From contig JAAAJB010000076.1 in the NCBI GenBank assembly GCA_016098155.1, positions 1 through 64,000 on the forward strand: DNA of 64,000 bases, in the 5' to 3' direction. Position 1 is the first letter of the stretch; each line of letters opens with the position of its first letter. The stretch comes from Actinomortierella ambigua. Lineage: Eukaryota > Mortierellomycota > Mortierellomycetes > Mortierellales > Mortierellaceae. The notes under the pieces were generated by a model. That model searched no databases and was not told the DNA's origin. It saw only the letters and a program-made list of their open reading frames with translations. A program made the position numbers and the translations under genes. Of the stretch, positions 1 through 12,967 are shown in pieces.

Positions 1-1269
1 GTTGTTGGGGGGGTGGGGGGGGGGGGTGGGGGGAGGGGAAGGAGCTGTGAATGTCAATTGAATGGTGACAGGAAGGAGAGCATGCAGATGGTGGTGGTGG
101 GGGGGGGTGCATGCAAAGCAAAGACAAGGAAGAACAGGAGCAAGAAGAAGAAGAAGAGGGGGAGGAGGAGGAAGAAGCTCTCAGGCGGGATTGGGTGCGT
201 GAAGGGGTACGCGGGGGAGGGTGCGTGGCGCTGTGGATGGGGATGGGCAAGGCAACTATCAGGCGTGAAGGGAATGCCATGTGATTTGGTGGTGAGTGTG
301 GTTTCTCCTCAAAAAGAAGAAAGTTGCGCACCCACAACATCCTGCTGCTGATGTATTCCGAGATGGTGGCAAAGCAAACCATCGAGAGCCACCATTGACG
401 TGAAGGCACGCAACGCCTCCCTTCCCTCCCCTCCCTCTGTCTTTCTCTCCTCTTTCGGGCTGTAGGACGACTACAGTAGGGCTTTTTTTTTTTCATACTT
501 TCTATGAATAGCAATGGAGGGACAGGTTCGTGTCATCTGTGTATCCGAGGCTGCAACAGACAATGCTCGCAAGACAACTTGCCCACCAAAACACACTCCC
601 TGGAATTGTAGCAGAGACCCGCAAACGTTTTTTTTTTCTTTTTTGTATAGGTCACTCAGCCCCTCTCCCCTTGCCTTTCCTTCACCCCAAAACCCCTCTT
701 TTCATTCTTATCCTAGATTGGGCAAGATGGACAATGTTGGCTGCGGGACTGACGTGTCCCAACATTTAAAGCAAGACATGCTGCGAAGAAAGGGGGGAGG
801 AGCGTGGATGGGGTCAGGTCAGGAGGAGAGGCAGTGTGCTTGTGTGAGTGCATGTTTAGCGGAAAAGAGAAGAGAGCAGCAGGGGGAGGGGTCGCCAGCT
901 CGACCAGACCGGGTCGTTATTGCGTTCTTGGCATCCAGCAGCGATTTGTGACTGTGCTCTCTCTAATCCAGTCAGCGATTCTTGGCGCCCTCTCAAAGAT
1001 GGCTCGCCACTTTTTTTTTTTTCCCTTTTTCCCTCTAACTTTTTTTTTTTCCTCCAACTCCACTCCACACACCGCACCATTCCCACCCTTTCCCTCCTCC
1101 CCTGCCCTCCATTGCTCCACTCGCTCCAGTCTATACACTCATAGTCGCAGCAACCAATAGCACTACCCTCTAAGAATCGCCAAAGCCCAACGTCCTTCTC
1201 CCCCCCTCCTGCTATCCCGACAAACAATCGCCTTTGCAGGACTCCCTTCCTTCCCTCGCTCCTCCTCAA
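1..1269. other. Intergenic / 5' region of the PacC gene
   Basis: No gene is supported. The first 350 bases are strongly G-rich (runs of G, GGAGG and GAAGAAGAAG). Further on there are poly-T runs at about 482-491, 1010-1021 and 1038-1050 and C-rich stretches. The reading frames here are low-complexity translations with no recognisable domain. Confidence 0.6.
927..986 (-). promoter_or_regulatory. Two GCCAAG hexamers upstream of the PacC gene
   Basis: CTTGGC occurs at 927-932 and 981-986, which is GCCAAG on the minus strand. It matches the GCCARG consensus bound by PacC of Aspergillus. Both lie 280-345 bases upstream of a gene that itself encodes a PacC-type protein, so autoregulation is possible. 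About one such hexamer per kilobase is expected by chance, so only the close pair is suggestive. Confidence 0.25.
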
Positions 1270-4200
1270 ATGGCAAACATTCCTTCGCCGCACTCGTTCA
1301 TCTTTACGGACGAGTACATCTGCCTATGGGACAACTGCATGCGCAACTTTGACGACGCAGAGGTGCTCTATGAGCATCTCCGCGATGACCACGTCGGTCG
1401 CAAGGCCAACCACAACCTGTGCCTCACCTGCAAGTGGGACAAGTGCACCGTGGACACCTTTGCCAAGCGAGACCATATCACCTCCCATCTGCGAGTGCAT
1501 GTCCCTTCCAAGCCATATCACTGCGAGGTAGGTATCGCTTGATGGGGATTGATTCTCACCCTTCCCGTCCCGTCCCACTCCTTACCCCTCCTCCTTCCCC
1601 CCGTCCTCCCTCTCTTCCTCGCTTCTCTTTGTGTCTGCCCCCCCCCTCCCACCCTCTGGTTCCCTCCTGTGTCTTGAGCCTCTTTTTTACATGTTAGACT
1701 AATACCTCTTTTTGTTGTTTCATTATGGCTGCCGCTTTTTTTCATATTCGGTATCTCGTACAATTTTATTTTCTTGGCAAACATCCGTTAGGTGTGCAGA
1801 AAGGGATTCAAGCGGCCTCAGGACTTGAAGAAGCACGAAAAGATTCACCAGGATGACAAGGACCAGATTGCCACCACCTCTGCTGCCGCTGCTGCTGCCG
1901 CTCCTGTTGCTGCTCCCTCTGGGGGTGTTCGGTCACCTGTCGCTGGCGCGGCTCCTCTATCGGGCCACCTCCAGCCCCGCCCTGACCAGAACGCAAACTA
2001 TCAACCCTTGACACCCCCAACACACATGGACCGCTCACCTTCCGTCGCAGCCTCAACCCTATCGTCGCTGTCGCCCTACTCCATGCCTCTGTCGCCTGCC
2101 AGCATTGCAGACTCGGCTGACAATTGGCTCCCCGAGCTGGGTATGACACACCATCACGCACACTCCTCCCTCCTCCCTCCTCTTGAGCGCAGTAACCAGC
2201 TTGCGGCTTGTTTTCCCAATCCATAGACTTTGATGCTAACCCCCCCCCCCCTTTTCCTTCTCTTCTCTATTAGCCTCGCCATCGTACTCGACCAACTCTG
2301 AACTCTACAGTTCCCCTAGCGCACCTGATCTCGAGCTTGACATAATGACACCAACCTATGGCACCTACAATAGCAATGGCGGTCGACCTACCATCGACAT
2401 CTCGGGAGCATTCTATGGCAGCGTTGACTCTTCGCCCTTTGACGACATCATCTCACCATTAAGTGCCAAGCGCCCCAGGGATGGCTTTGAAGAGCTGCTT
2501 TCGGATACCCTCAGCCCGTTTGTGATGGAGTCCAAGAAAAAGAAGATCGACACACCCTACAACGAAGGTATGGAGAACAGATGAAGACCCGGTGGGAAAA
2601 AAACTGGAGTGCCTGATTAGAAGAGCAAGCAGCAAAGGAGGGAAAGGAGGAGAGAGCAAAGGGGTAACGGAAGCGGCGTGTTTACTTGAGAATGGGAGAA
2701 GGCGTTTGCGAAAAATAGCCTCGGCCTGTGTGTACTACCCACAAACAGAGCACTTGACGATTGACATCTAACTTTTTTTTTCTTCGTACATTCCTCTGCA
2801 GATATGGTTAGCTACCTCAATGCACTAACGTCACTCGAGGAAGTGGCCCCTCTAACACCAGATCGCCTTCTCAACTCTCTGACTGATGTGAACGATTGGA
2901 ACCAGCTGAAGGACCTCACCCAGGTTTTCTCAAACCTATATGAGGGTGTCTCTGGCGAAATCTTTCATTCACAGGCATTCGACCTACCATTGTTCCCTGA
3001 CTGTGAGCAGAAGCAGAGTCCCATGGCACTGGAAGGCGATCTGGCTCTTCAAGGCGCCTACCATAACTACGCAGCCAATGCTGTACTTCAAGACACTCAT
3101 CAGCTCGGTCATTTCGGTGGCGCTACTACCTCCAATAGCGAGGCTTCGATCTACCAAAGATACATGGGTGAAGATCCTTTCGTGACCGCTGCCCCTGCTT
3201 CGAGCTCTGCTTCTTTGTCGACCTTGGATCCAGCTCTGGTAGCCGGAGCGTCGATTCTGCCATGGATTCCCACAGCGGGGGCTTCCTCAACAGTGACGCC
3301 TTCGCCCGGTGTGGTCAATTCGGCCCAGGCTAAGAACGCCGTGAGACAACACAACCCATTCGCCCCAGGTTATGTTGTCCTACAGCCCACAATGAACGCC
3401 AATGTGGCGCTGTCGGACATTATCAAGCAAGAACCCGAGGAGGTGAAGCCTTCGGTGGGCACCCCGGTGGAGCGCAAGTACCAAGATATGGCGACACAGA
3501 CCAAGGCTCGTCAAGAGGCCATGATGATGATGCGAAGAGAGCCAAAACCCGCGACTCGGAAGATGGATAAGCGACGCGACACGGGCAAGGACGACGACGA
3601 AGAGGTGGACCCTGAGGTCTTGTTGATGAGCGCGCCGAGGGTACCCACGACACCTTTGCCCGTGATTTCGGTGGAGCTGAGCGAGGACGACGAGAGTGAG
3701 ACTGAGGTAGCAGCGGATGCTCAACAGCAGGATGAACAGGCAGACGAGAACGTACCTGTTTCTACTGCTGCTGATACTACTGCCTCAAGCGAAAACGCCT
3801 CTACCTCGCGCTTCGGAGACATCATGAAGCGTGCTCGTGAGAGCCAGGCCCGTACTGCTGCTGCTGCTGCTGCGGCAGCAGCAGCAGCACAACAGCGACA
3901 AGAACCTGTGGACCCCGTCGAGGCGATGGCGCAGCGACTGGCTTCGACACACCTCGACGGCACAACCAATGCAGTGGCGGCCCGTAGTTCAACGACGCGC
4001 CCTGTCGCTGAAGTGGACATGAGGCGGCAGATGAATGCTGCACAGGCGCGAGCGCTTTGTGCAGAGGATCCTGTGCGTCGCCAGCATGCGGAGACTGTGC
4101 TGAACTTGCTCAAGAGCATTGATAGCCTGATGACGGAGCATAAGCTGAAGGTGGCCCAGTACCGCAGTAGCCAACAACAGGTGTATATCTCGAATGGTGC

Positions 4201-4723
4201 TGCCGGTGCTGGATCACGCATTGTCCGTCCTTCATCGCCGGCATCTGCAGGTGCCCGTGCAGGCTATCCTCGTGGCGGCAACTTGAATGCTCAGAACCAT
4301 GGACAGATCCGAACGGTCTCTTCGTACTTGCCACGACGGATGGTCGCAGGATCGGCTGCACCTGCGCAGCCATCACCGCTGCATCATGAGGCGACGATGG
4401 ATCCGGATTATCATCAGCTGCGGTCGAGCTTTATGAATGAAGGTGGTAGCAATAGTTCGGCGATGCACACAGCGATGACGTCTACCACCACGACAGCCTC
4501 GGTGAGTTCGACTGGAGCCAACACGATTGCGTCGGGCATCTCGTCTCCATCGTCGACACTGTCGTCCTCCTCGTCGGCGGCATTGTACCCAACGTCGGAT
4601 CTTCACCCTTCGTCAGCCCCGTTTGAGCTGACGGATGAGGAGCGGCGGATCATTGAAGAAGACAATGCCAAGACGGCAGCAGCTCAGGCAGCAGCAATTG
4701 GCTACCATTCTATCCACGTGTAA
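1270..4723 (+). CDS. PacC/Rim101-type C2H2 zinc-finger transcription factor
   Basis: Exons 1270-1527, 1792-2140, 2274-2567 and 2802-4723 join in frame to 940 residues; all introns are GT-AG. Three C2H2 fingers lie at residues 18-105: C18/C23/H36/H41, C54/C59/H73/H77 and C85/C88/H101/H105. The first intron splits finger three between Glu86 and Val87. The linkers carry family hallmarks such as [14 protein letters not shown] and [10 protein letters not shown]. In ascomycetes this family is proteolytically activated at alkaline pH and switches pH-responsive genes. The remaining roughly 830 residues are low-complexity, with Ala and Gln tracts, acidic patches and Ser/Thr-rich segments. No second recognised domain or convincing processing site was seen. 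The start at 1270 was chosen because the frame upstream has only a TTG. Assignment to the family is firm; the pH role is inferred. Confidence 0.9.
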
Positions 4724-5032
4724 AGTATCTTCCATCGTTGTTATTCTTTGTTCCTTTTTTTCACACACCCACGCATTTTTTTTGTAGCCAAGTCCTTTCA
4801 AAAAATATATAAAACAGTTATTGCAAAGTATCGATGAAGTTTGTGCATTGGCCACAGAGAAGGGGGGAGGGGAGGGGAGAGAGAAGGAGGGGGAGTGTGG
4901 TCATGTCTCTCTTGTTTTACAAACTGGCGTGGCCACGCGTTTCTTTAGGTTGGATTTTTTTTTTCTCTCCCAAGGACTGCCACAATTGTCAAGTTTTTCA
5001 GTCTGCACTTCTCCACGAAACCACATGTCGCC
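4724..5032. other. Intergenic spacer
   Basis: About 300 bases separate the PacC stop from the dysbindin start. They hold T-rich and purine-rich (GGGAGAGA) stretches but no supported gene. Confidence 0.5.
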
Positions 5033-5338
5033 ATGTTCAAAGACATCTTGAAGTCTCCCGATGCACTCCGGAATGCAATGTAAACCAGAGAAGGACATTC
5101 GCCATGCTCCTACGTGGAAGAGCATCCCACTCAGTGCTGCTGAAGGTTCTCATTCTAGCACAGTTCACCCTTCAGCTCACCTGAACAACGTTTGTGTCCT
5201 GTTAACATAGCTTGGGCCAGGATGACATAGCTACCAGGAGCAACCAAGGGTAATAGACGGGTGGAGGATGCAACATGGACACAAAGAGCACAGTTGAAAG
5301 GGAGGCTAAAACCGTCTATATCTCATGAACCTGGACCT

Positions 5339-5374
<36 letters not shown>

Positions 5375-8053
5375 GCTCTACAGGCTGCAAGCTGTACGCT
5401 CAGGTGTTGACAGTCTCAGGAGTGTCTTGGCAAACCACCAGCACGCTAAAGATGCTCTTCAGCAGCAGAAACAGCAGCAACAACAACAACAACAACAGCA
5501 GCAGGCGTCGTCGTCAGCGTCAGCCCTTTACCAACAAGGCGATGGCAAGCAACAGTCTATATCATTTGACGGGCGTTCAGCAATACCGGGCCCTGGTGTC
5601 ACGCGCAGTACAACCTTTCCAGCAGCAACATCGAGGTCTGGGTCGGCGTTTACACGGTCGTTGGCGGGAACGGTGACAGAGTCCCTCAAAAGCATCAGTA
5701 CAGGTCTTGGTCTTCCAGGGTTAACCAATGCCAACAAAGGTGGACGAGAAGAACGAATCGGCGGCCATGGTAATAATGGTAGTAGCAGTAGCAGTAGTGG
5801 AGGTGGATGGGAGGCCGAACGATCCGTACCACGCGATCGGGACACAAGGCGATCCGTGGATTCGAGTAGTTCTGGTCCGCTGTCGTTGCTGGCTCGGATC
5901 CAACACGCCTCCTCGTCGTCGTCTCTGTCTTCGTCGTCGTCATCGGCCAAGCACCAGCATCAACATCAACATCACCCGTCGTCAAACTCTATAGGATCTG
6001 AATCGAGACTGGAAGGAGGAACAGCAACAACGACAACAACATTCGCTGGGCCTGGACATCACGAACGACCAGGCATTGGATGGACTTCTACGCAGGAGAC
6101 TATTACAGCAGCCAAGACAACGGCGAAGCGATTGGCAAATGTTCGGGCCAAGGATACGACTACATTCAATATCCAGCGGATGCCGCGTGTAGAACAGCTT
6201 GCTCACAGGTAAAGAGGCTTTTCTTTCACACAACATATAATACTGCCTTCTTTCAAAAGCACCATCCAAAGATTCTTTTTTTTTTTTTGGAATGACAGGA
6301 TCCAGCGGTTTTCTAATCTTTATTTTAATCTTCTCGTGAGTAGATACCATGATTCGTGGATCGAAATTCACGAGCATACGGCCAAGAATGCAAAGAAGGC
6401 AGAGGTACTTGGATCTATTTCAGCCGAAAACAAAAAAAAACGACTCGTAGAGTGTAAGAAGAATGAATCGTAGCTGACCCATTTGACATGCTTTTTATTA
6501 TTGACTTTTTATGGACATTTAGCAAACGGAAGCACTCTTGGAGCAGGTGCTCGCCGCTTGTGAGCGACATGTGCAAGCATCGACGCACCTCTGGCAAGAG
6601 GCAAAAAGCTTGGATAGTTTGGACAACACGATGACAAACATCATGGCAATGACAGGTAGGAGACATCATACCCTAAAAATCACCTATTTGGGTAATCGCT
6701 AATGGATTGTGAGCAGTGTCGGATTAACCATCATGTACTATTGTGTATCGCCTTCGTAGAGAGTATCCATAAGAAACTGTCTGGGCTCGAAGAAGCGATT
6801 GAGAAATTAGAGGAGGACGCCGAGGTTGTTCAGTTTGCCGACTGGAAGAAGGAGCGAGTTAACGAATTGGATCGTTACATGGATACCCAGAGGTAACCAT
6901 CACTCCATGATACCTTTCTCCTTACCCCCTCTCTTATATCATTCCTTTCAAGATTACATGATTAACTGTATTTATTATTTTTATCGATAGGAAGGAGATG
7001 TGGGACAAGGCTGAGATGTTGGCGGCACGAAGCCAAGAATACCAGCGAGAAGAATCACAGCGACGACTCAAGATGATTGAAGAGCAGTTTGCAAGTGACA
7101 TGGACGAGTTTCGGAAGCGCAAGATGGCCGAGGAAGCAAGATTGCTTCATTCAGCTGGCGACGACGACGACAACGACGACGAGAACGACAACGACCACGC
7201 AAAGGACAGTGGCGACCATCATCATCATACTGGCCACCGCCATGGATCCGCCGCAGGCAGTGAGTTTGGTGATCATATCACCCACAGCATCACCGACAGA
7301 CGAACGTCGACCGCTTCCTCGATCAACCTCTCTGGACTTATCACACCCAAGGAACTGGCAGCAACCACCAAGGGTTTCTTTGAGCGCCTGTCCAATACTT
7401 TGTCGACCACCTCACTCGGCCATATCCCGACCTCGTCCAGCCACTCGGGGTCCTCCCGATCGTCTATCGCCGATATCCTTGGACCAACAGCTACGGTCGG
7501 GACGATGCCCCCCATGCCAACCGTGCTTTCCTCGCAGACTCGACGCTCCTCTGCTGGAAGAACCTCATCACCCGTCGCAGTCAGTGCTGGTGCGGTAGTA
7601 CGCGATTCGGTCCTCTTCGTTGACCCTGTGCAGGCCGAGGAAGCTGATCAAGAAGCACTGGATCAGTTCCTTGGGTCGGATTCGGGCGCGTCTGACGTGG
7701 AAGAAGATCAAGGAAACGCTGATGATCATCAGTCGAGTTTATTGGCTGTGCTGCCGAGTCGAGATGGCCGCGACGACGGTGAGGCCTCGAGCGATGGTGG
7801 GGTTGAACTGGCGCCAGAGGAGGATATTGAGGACAGTGAGGAACCAAGCGAAGAAGAGGAAGAGGAAGAGGACGACGACGAAGAGGAGGATGAGGACGAG
7901 GAGGAAAGCGATGATTCCGAGTCGGACGATGGCATGGATCCGATTGCTCGTGCAAGACTAGCTCAGCTAGGCATGCGGCTTGGGCACAAGAGTGGGTCGA
8001 CCATCGCCGTCTTTTCGCTGGCTAATGCTTCCAGGACTCAGCTACCATCGTAA
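5033..8053 (+). CDS. Dysbindin-like protein (BLOC-1 subunit 8 family)
   Basis: Six exons join in frame to 753 residues: 5033-5079, 5384-6208, 6344-6404, 6523-6655, 6760-6892 and 6991-8053. After a poly-Gln and Ser-rich N-terminal half, residues about 291-470 align with human dysbindin. YHDSW matches the YEDTW region, followed by a coiled coil ending in QFASDMDEF (human FQQDMEQY). DQEALDQFLGS at residues 619-629 matches DQEALDVFLNS. The tail is highly acidic (codons near 7835-7935). In animals dysbindin belongs to BLOC-1, which sorts cargo from endosomes to lysosome-related organelles. Human dysbindin is about 350 residues, so this protein is twice as long because of low-complexity additions. 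The first exon (MFKDILKSPD...) is inferred from splice sites and frame only. Neighbours give no functional hint. Confidence 0.8.
5339..5371 (+). repeat. (CT)n microsatellite at an intron 3' end
   Basis: A run of about 16 CT units lies just before the CAG acceptor at 5381-5383 and serves as the polypyrimidine tract of dysbindin intron 1. Confidence 0.85.
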
Positions 8054-8802
8054 TATTGAGTTGTCCTCGTAGGATGCTACCAAACCAAAATATAATAGTA
8101 ATGTATCCAGACGCGTTCCCCCCCCCCCTTCTCCCCTCGCCCGTTGATCAAAAACCGGTTTACTCAGGATGTCAACATCGTACGATAGGATGGCTCTTCA
8201 CTCCTCCTTATGGATTCTCTGCTCCGACCCGTACATGGAAGACGACCTTTGACGCGGCGGAATGGTAAAGAGTCAATGTCAGGCATGAGCTGGGGCCCCT
8301 GATTGGCGGTGTTCCCCTCGGATCGGCTCGTGAGAGAGAGGCATTCATACACAACACACACAACTCCCGCGAGAGGGCGTACTCAGCTCAGGCATAACTG
8401 AGGTGAAGTGCCGCCTCATAACCTGTTTGGGCTCGATTTTTTTTTCTCGTATCAATTGGGGAAATCTGATGTTGTGACAGCCACCACGCACGAGAGATGC
8501 TCAGGGGTGATCAGGCCACTTTCCGCCCCCTTACCCAAATAGACTGCAAAACACCTCGATATAAAGAGCTGGGGTCTCAAATTCAGCTGAAAATGGCATT
8601 CATTCTCAACGGTCAAGGAATTCATTTCATCCACTTCCACCTTCCTCATCGAATCCACATTCGAAGGCACTCTCGCTCTGCTTTTCTCTCTTTCTCTCTC
8701 TGTCTCCCTCTCTTGCACTCTCTGTGATCCCCTCCCCTCAACCTGATACCCCGATAAACATCGTCTCTCTACTCACATTCCCACGAACACAGAACAACAA
8801 AG
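8054..8802 (+). promoter_or_regulatory. Lanosterol synthase upstream region with TATA box
   Basis: There is no gene in this 749-base spacer. TATAAA lies at 8560-8565, 238 bases before the start codon, followed by a long CT-rich tract (about 8660-8720), a common core-promoter arrangement for well-expressed fungal genes. The element was found by eye only. Confidence 0.45.
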
Positions 8803-10961
8803 ATGGTCGCACACAGCATTGACCCACACCAACCTACAGACCGGACTCGCTGGCGTCTGCGCGTCAACGACGGTCGTCAAACCTGGCACTATATCTCCAA
8901 GGAGGAGAGCATCGCTAACCCTCAGACAGACATTGAGAAGCACTGGCTTGGCCTGTCTGTGGTAAGTGCGTAGAGACAAGTGAAGGGGTCTGCTCACCTT
9001 TTCCTCCCTTTCATTTCTGTTCATCTCCCTTGATGGACAGGTATAACCCCGAGCGCTGTGTGACATGACACCTAATCTTCCTTTTCTCTTTTACTCTCTC
9101 TATATACAAACAGGATGCCCCAGAGCTCCCCAAGGCAACGACCTCGCTCGAGTCTGCACGCAACGGATTCGAATACTTCAAGCGAGTGCAGAACGAGGAA
9201 GGGTTCTGGTCGGGCGAGTACGGCGGACCCATGTTCTTGCTGCCCGGACTGGTCATCACCTACTACATCACGCAGACACCATTCCCACCAGGATGGAAGC
9301 AAGAGATGATCCAGTACCTGTTCAACCGCGCCAACAAGGACGACGGCGGCTGGGGCATCCACATCGAGGGCGCCTCGACCGTCTTTGGCACGGCCCTCAA
9401 CTATGTGGCGATGCGTATCCTGGGAGTCGATGCCGAGCACCCGGTGGCGGTCAGGGCCCGTGCGACGCTGCACAAGCTGGGCGGCGCAACAGGTGCGCCC
9501 TCGTGGGGCAAGTTTTGGTTGGCGACGTTGAACGTGTATGATTGGGAGGGCATGAACCCCGTCCCCCCCGAGTTGTGGCTCCTGCCCCATTTCCTGCCAG
9601 TCCACCCGGGTCGGTACTGGTGCCACACGCGCGCCGTGTACATCCCGATGAGCTACCTGTACGGTCGACGCGCCACGGCAGCCATGACGCCGCTGATCAA
9701 GGCGTTGCGTCAGGAGCTGTACACGCAGCCGTACGAATCGATCCCGTGGTATGCACAGCGCAACAACATCTGCAAGGCCGATCTGTACTACCCGCACACG
9801 CGCCTCTTGGATTTCTTGAACGGTGGATTGGTCGTGGCCGAGAAGCTCCATCACGTCTCGGCAGCGGTCCGGAACCGAGCTATCAAGGCGGCCTATCGCC
9901 AGATCAAGATGGAGGACGAGAACACGCATTATCTGGACATTGGACCCGTCAACAAGATGATGCACCAGTTGTCGACCTGGTACGAGGAAGGTCCGGACTC
10001 GGAGGCTTTCCGACGTCATGTCGAGGCCAACATTGACTTTATGTGGATGTCGTCCGAGGGCATGATGATGAACGGCACCAATGGCTCTCAGCTCTGGGAC
10101 GCGGCACTGACGATCCAGGGTGTGATCGAGTGTGGATTGGCGGAGGAGAAACAGAACCATGCGTCGATGTTGAAGGGACTCGAGTTTTTGGATCATTGTC
10201 AGATCAAGGCCAACCCACGCCATCGCGCAGAGGCCCATCGTGACCCCACACTTGGCGCTTGGCCATTCAGCAACCGCTGGCAAGGCTACACGGTCTCGGA
10301 CTGTACTTCGGAGGGTCTCAAGGCAGTGCTTTTGCTTCAGAAGCTGAGGTAACAACAACAATAACAATAACAAGGGGGGGGGAGAATGAGGGTGGGGAGG
10401 AACCAAAAAGTCTTGGCTTTATGAAAGGATCCATTCCTAAATCTTTTTTTTTTTCGTTTTGTTTCTCTCAGCTACACCAAGGAACGAGTCTCGACGAAGC
10501 GTCTCGAACAAGCGATTGACATTATTCTGCCAATGCAGAACGCCAGCGGAGGCTTTGCGTCGTACGAGTCTGTGCGCGGTCCCGCGTGGCTAGAGTGGAT
10601 CAACCCGGCCGAGGTGTTTGGCAACATCATGATCGAGTACTGCTACCCAGAGTGCTCGACGGCCTGTGTCTTGGGCCTGACCTACTTCCGTGAGCAGCGC
10701 CCAGACTACCGCCGTGACGAGATTGATGCGACCATTGACCGTGCGGTCAAGTTTATCATGTCTGTGCAAGAACCCGATGGCTCGTGGTATGGTTCGTGGG
10801 CTATCTGCTATACCTACGCCACCATGTTTGCCCTCGAGAGCTTGAGCAGCGTTGGCCTGACTTATGACAACTGGTAAGGAATTAATTTTTTTTTTCAATC
10901 GGAGTCTTTGATTTCTCGGTCTTTTGTTTTACGTTTTACAGTCTCTAACCATCTCTGTCTG

Positions 10962-11004
<43 letters not shown>

Positions 11005-11398
11005 GTCTGCGTCGCTTGCTCTTTTTTTCTTTCTTTCTTATAGCCCTGCAGTCAAGAAGGCTTGCGAGTTCTTGCTGTCAAAGCAGATGGCGGATGGTGG
11101 ATGGGGCGAGTCGTACAAGTCGTGCGAGACCCACACATGGGTGAACCACGAGAAATCGCAGGTCGTGAACACGGCCTGGTCATTGATGGCTCTGATGGCG
11201 GCCAAGTGCCCGAACCAGGCGGCGATTAAGCGAGGTGTGCAGCTGATCATGTCGCGCCAGCAGGCCAACGGTTCATGGAAGCAGGAGGCCATCGAGGGTG
11301 TGTTCAACCACAACTGCATGATCAGCTACCCCAACTACAAGTATACGTTCACTATCTGGGCTCTTGGTCGGTATGCACGCCTGTACGAGCGCCAGTAA
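8803..11398 (+). CDS. ERG7: Lanosterol synthase (oxidosqualene cyclase)
   Basis: Exons 8803-8961, 9114-10348, 10472-10873 and 11044-11398 give 716 residues, normal for fungal Erg7. The enzyme cyclises 2,3-oxidosqualene to lanosterol, the first sterol of ergosterol synthesis, on ER or lipid-droplet membranes. The acid that protonates the epoxide is Asp449, in VSDCTSE; many homologues read DCTAE, so Ser replaces Ala two residues after Cys. Several QW repeats are visible: GGWGIHIEG near the N-terminus, then [23 protein letters not shown] and NGSWKQEA. The C-terminus ends in a typical [13 protein letters not shown] block. Intron 3 contains a CT/GT-rich tract (10963-11010). Splices are all GT-AG and phase-consistent. 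No other sterol gene is nearby. Confidence 0.95.
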
Positions 11399-12967
11399 GA
11401 TAGAGAAATGAACCAGAAAAGCGAGCGCCACTTGAAAAAAAATGTGAGTGGCGTTCCGTGGTAGACTATTGTGGTACACTGTACTTGAAAATTGTAAGAT
11501 ACACAAAAGAGAGAAAAAAAAAGTCAGCTTTCTCAGCTGGGAACAAAGTGTACAGGCGCCAGGATTTGTTGCACGTTTGTGTTTGGCAATTGTGGGGCGG
11601 CTATACTCTTTTGTACAACGTGGGCACAGCTCTGAGCTGGCAAAGTTCAGGTGTGGTGTAGATACTCAACTATCGTAGTTGGACGTTCATTGAGACTTGG
11701 CCGCTCAAAACAGTATTGATATGATCATCCACATGTGGCAAGGTAAAAACAGCGGGCAAGACCGACGCGGTAGGTGAGACTTAACGCGAAGACTCTGTAT
11801 TGCACACTGCTGCTAGCCAAGGCGCGTGCAGAGATCCCCCGCATTTTTCTTTGTGATTGGTGCCAAGAAGGCGTGCTTTGGATGTCGGGTACAAAGTGTG
11901 CTAGTACAGTACTGCTGCACAGGGCAGAGTTGTGCCAAAGTTTTTGTTGTTGTTGTTGTTGCCCAATGTTTGCAGGCAGTGGTCGATCATCATTTCTTCC
12001 CCGCTTTTCACATAAACTGCACTGGTTGGTCTATTTTCCGTGAAGATCACGCAGATATGCTGTGAAAGAAAGGCATCCTAGTTTGGGTAAGTAAAGGGCA
12101 GGCTTCTTTGCCGGCTTGCAACTGTAACTCCTCCCGCTTTCTCTCCGCCGAGTGGCTGCTGCTGCTGCTGGGTGGTGGTGGAGGAGAATAAAATGCCTCG
12201 GAAAAATCCTGGCAACATGAGTGGGGAGGGAGAGTGAATAATCTGAGAGAACTCCCCCCTCCCTCTCTCCCTCCCTCTCTCTTTCTCTGCTGCTGTCCCT
12301 GTCTCCTCCCTTTTGAAGGTTGTTTTGGTTAAGAACGGTGTCTCATTCATCGTCTGCTGCTGCCGTTGAACAGCTCATGCTGACCTTCAAAAATAACATG
12401 GATATTGTATGTACCAAAGGCCTCTTACACTCAGCTACAAACACACCATATACACACATACACACACACACAGAACAACCCAGCAAATTGTATAAAACGG
12501 CCATGGTCCCCGGGCCCAACACATGTCCCCCTTCCCTATTCTCTCCTTCTCCTCCTCCCTGTAATCATCATTCCTGTCTTCTCTCTCTTCACGGACAGTT
12601 TTATCCATCTCCTCTTCTTTCCCTTTTGGTGGACACAACTTCTACATAGCACCCTTTTGACTCTCATTCCGCTTCACTGCTCATTGCATTTCCCACACAC
12701 CCCAACTAGAGTCATTGTGAAACTTTTTCGGCCATTCCCTCTTGCCTCACTCATTCACAGCACTCTATCTGTATTACTGCGATTTTAGCATCCCCACTTT
12801 TTATCCAATCACTCATTCCCCTGACACCCCCCTGATTATCAACCATTTGTGATCTGCACAGACTCGACGTGCAGTAAAAAAAAAAATCCACCCTTACTCC
12901 ACAACACACACAATAGCACCAGAGAAAAAAAAATAGACACACATATCCGTAGAAAGAAAAGAAAGCC
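11399..12967. other. Long intergenic region
   Basis: About 1.57 kb with no supported gene. It includes GTT repeats (11944-11959), CTG repeats near 12155, CT-rich blocks at 12245-12290 and 12540-12600, and CA repeats near 12455-12470. The last few hundred bases are pyrimidine-rich and then A-rich up to the transporter start, as in a fungal promoter and leader. Confidence 0.6.

Noticed and set aside
1234..1269. Upstream extension of the PacC-type protein
   Set aside because: The frame begins with TTG; the first ATG at 1270 gives a normal distance to finger one.
9072..10406. 444-codon open frame on the minus strand
   Set aside because: It is exactly antisense to lanosterol synthase exon 2, Arg/His/Val-rich, with no domain; a codon-bias shadow.
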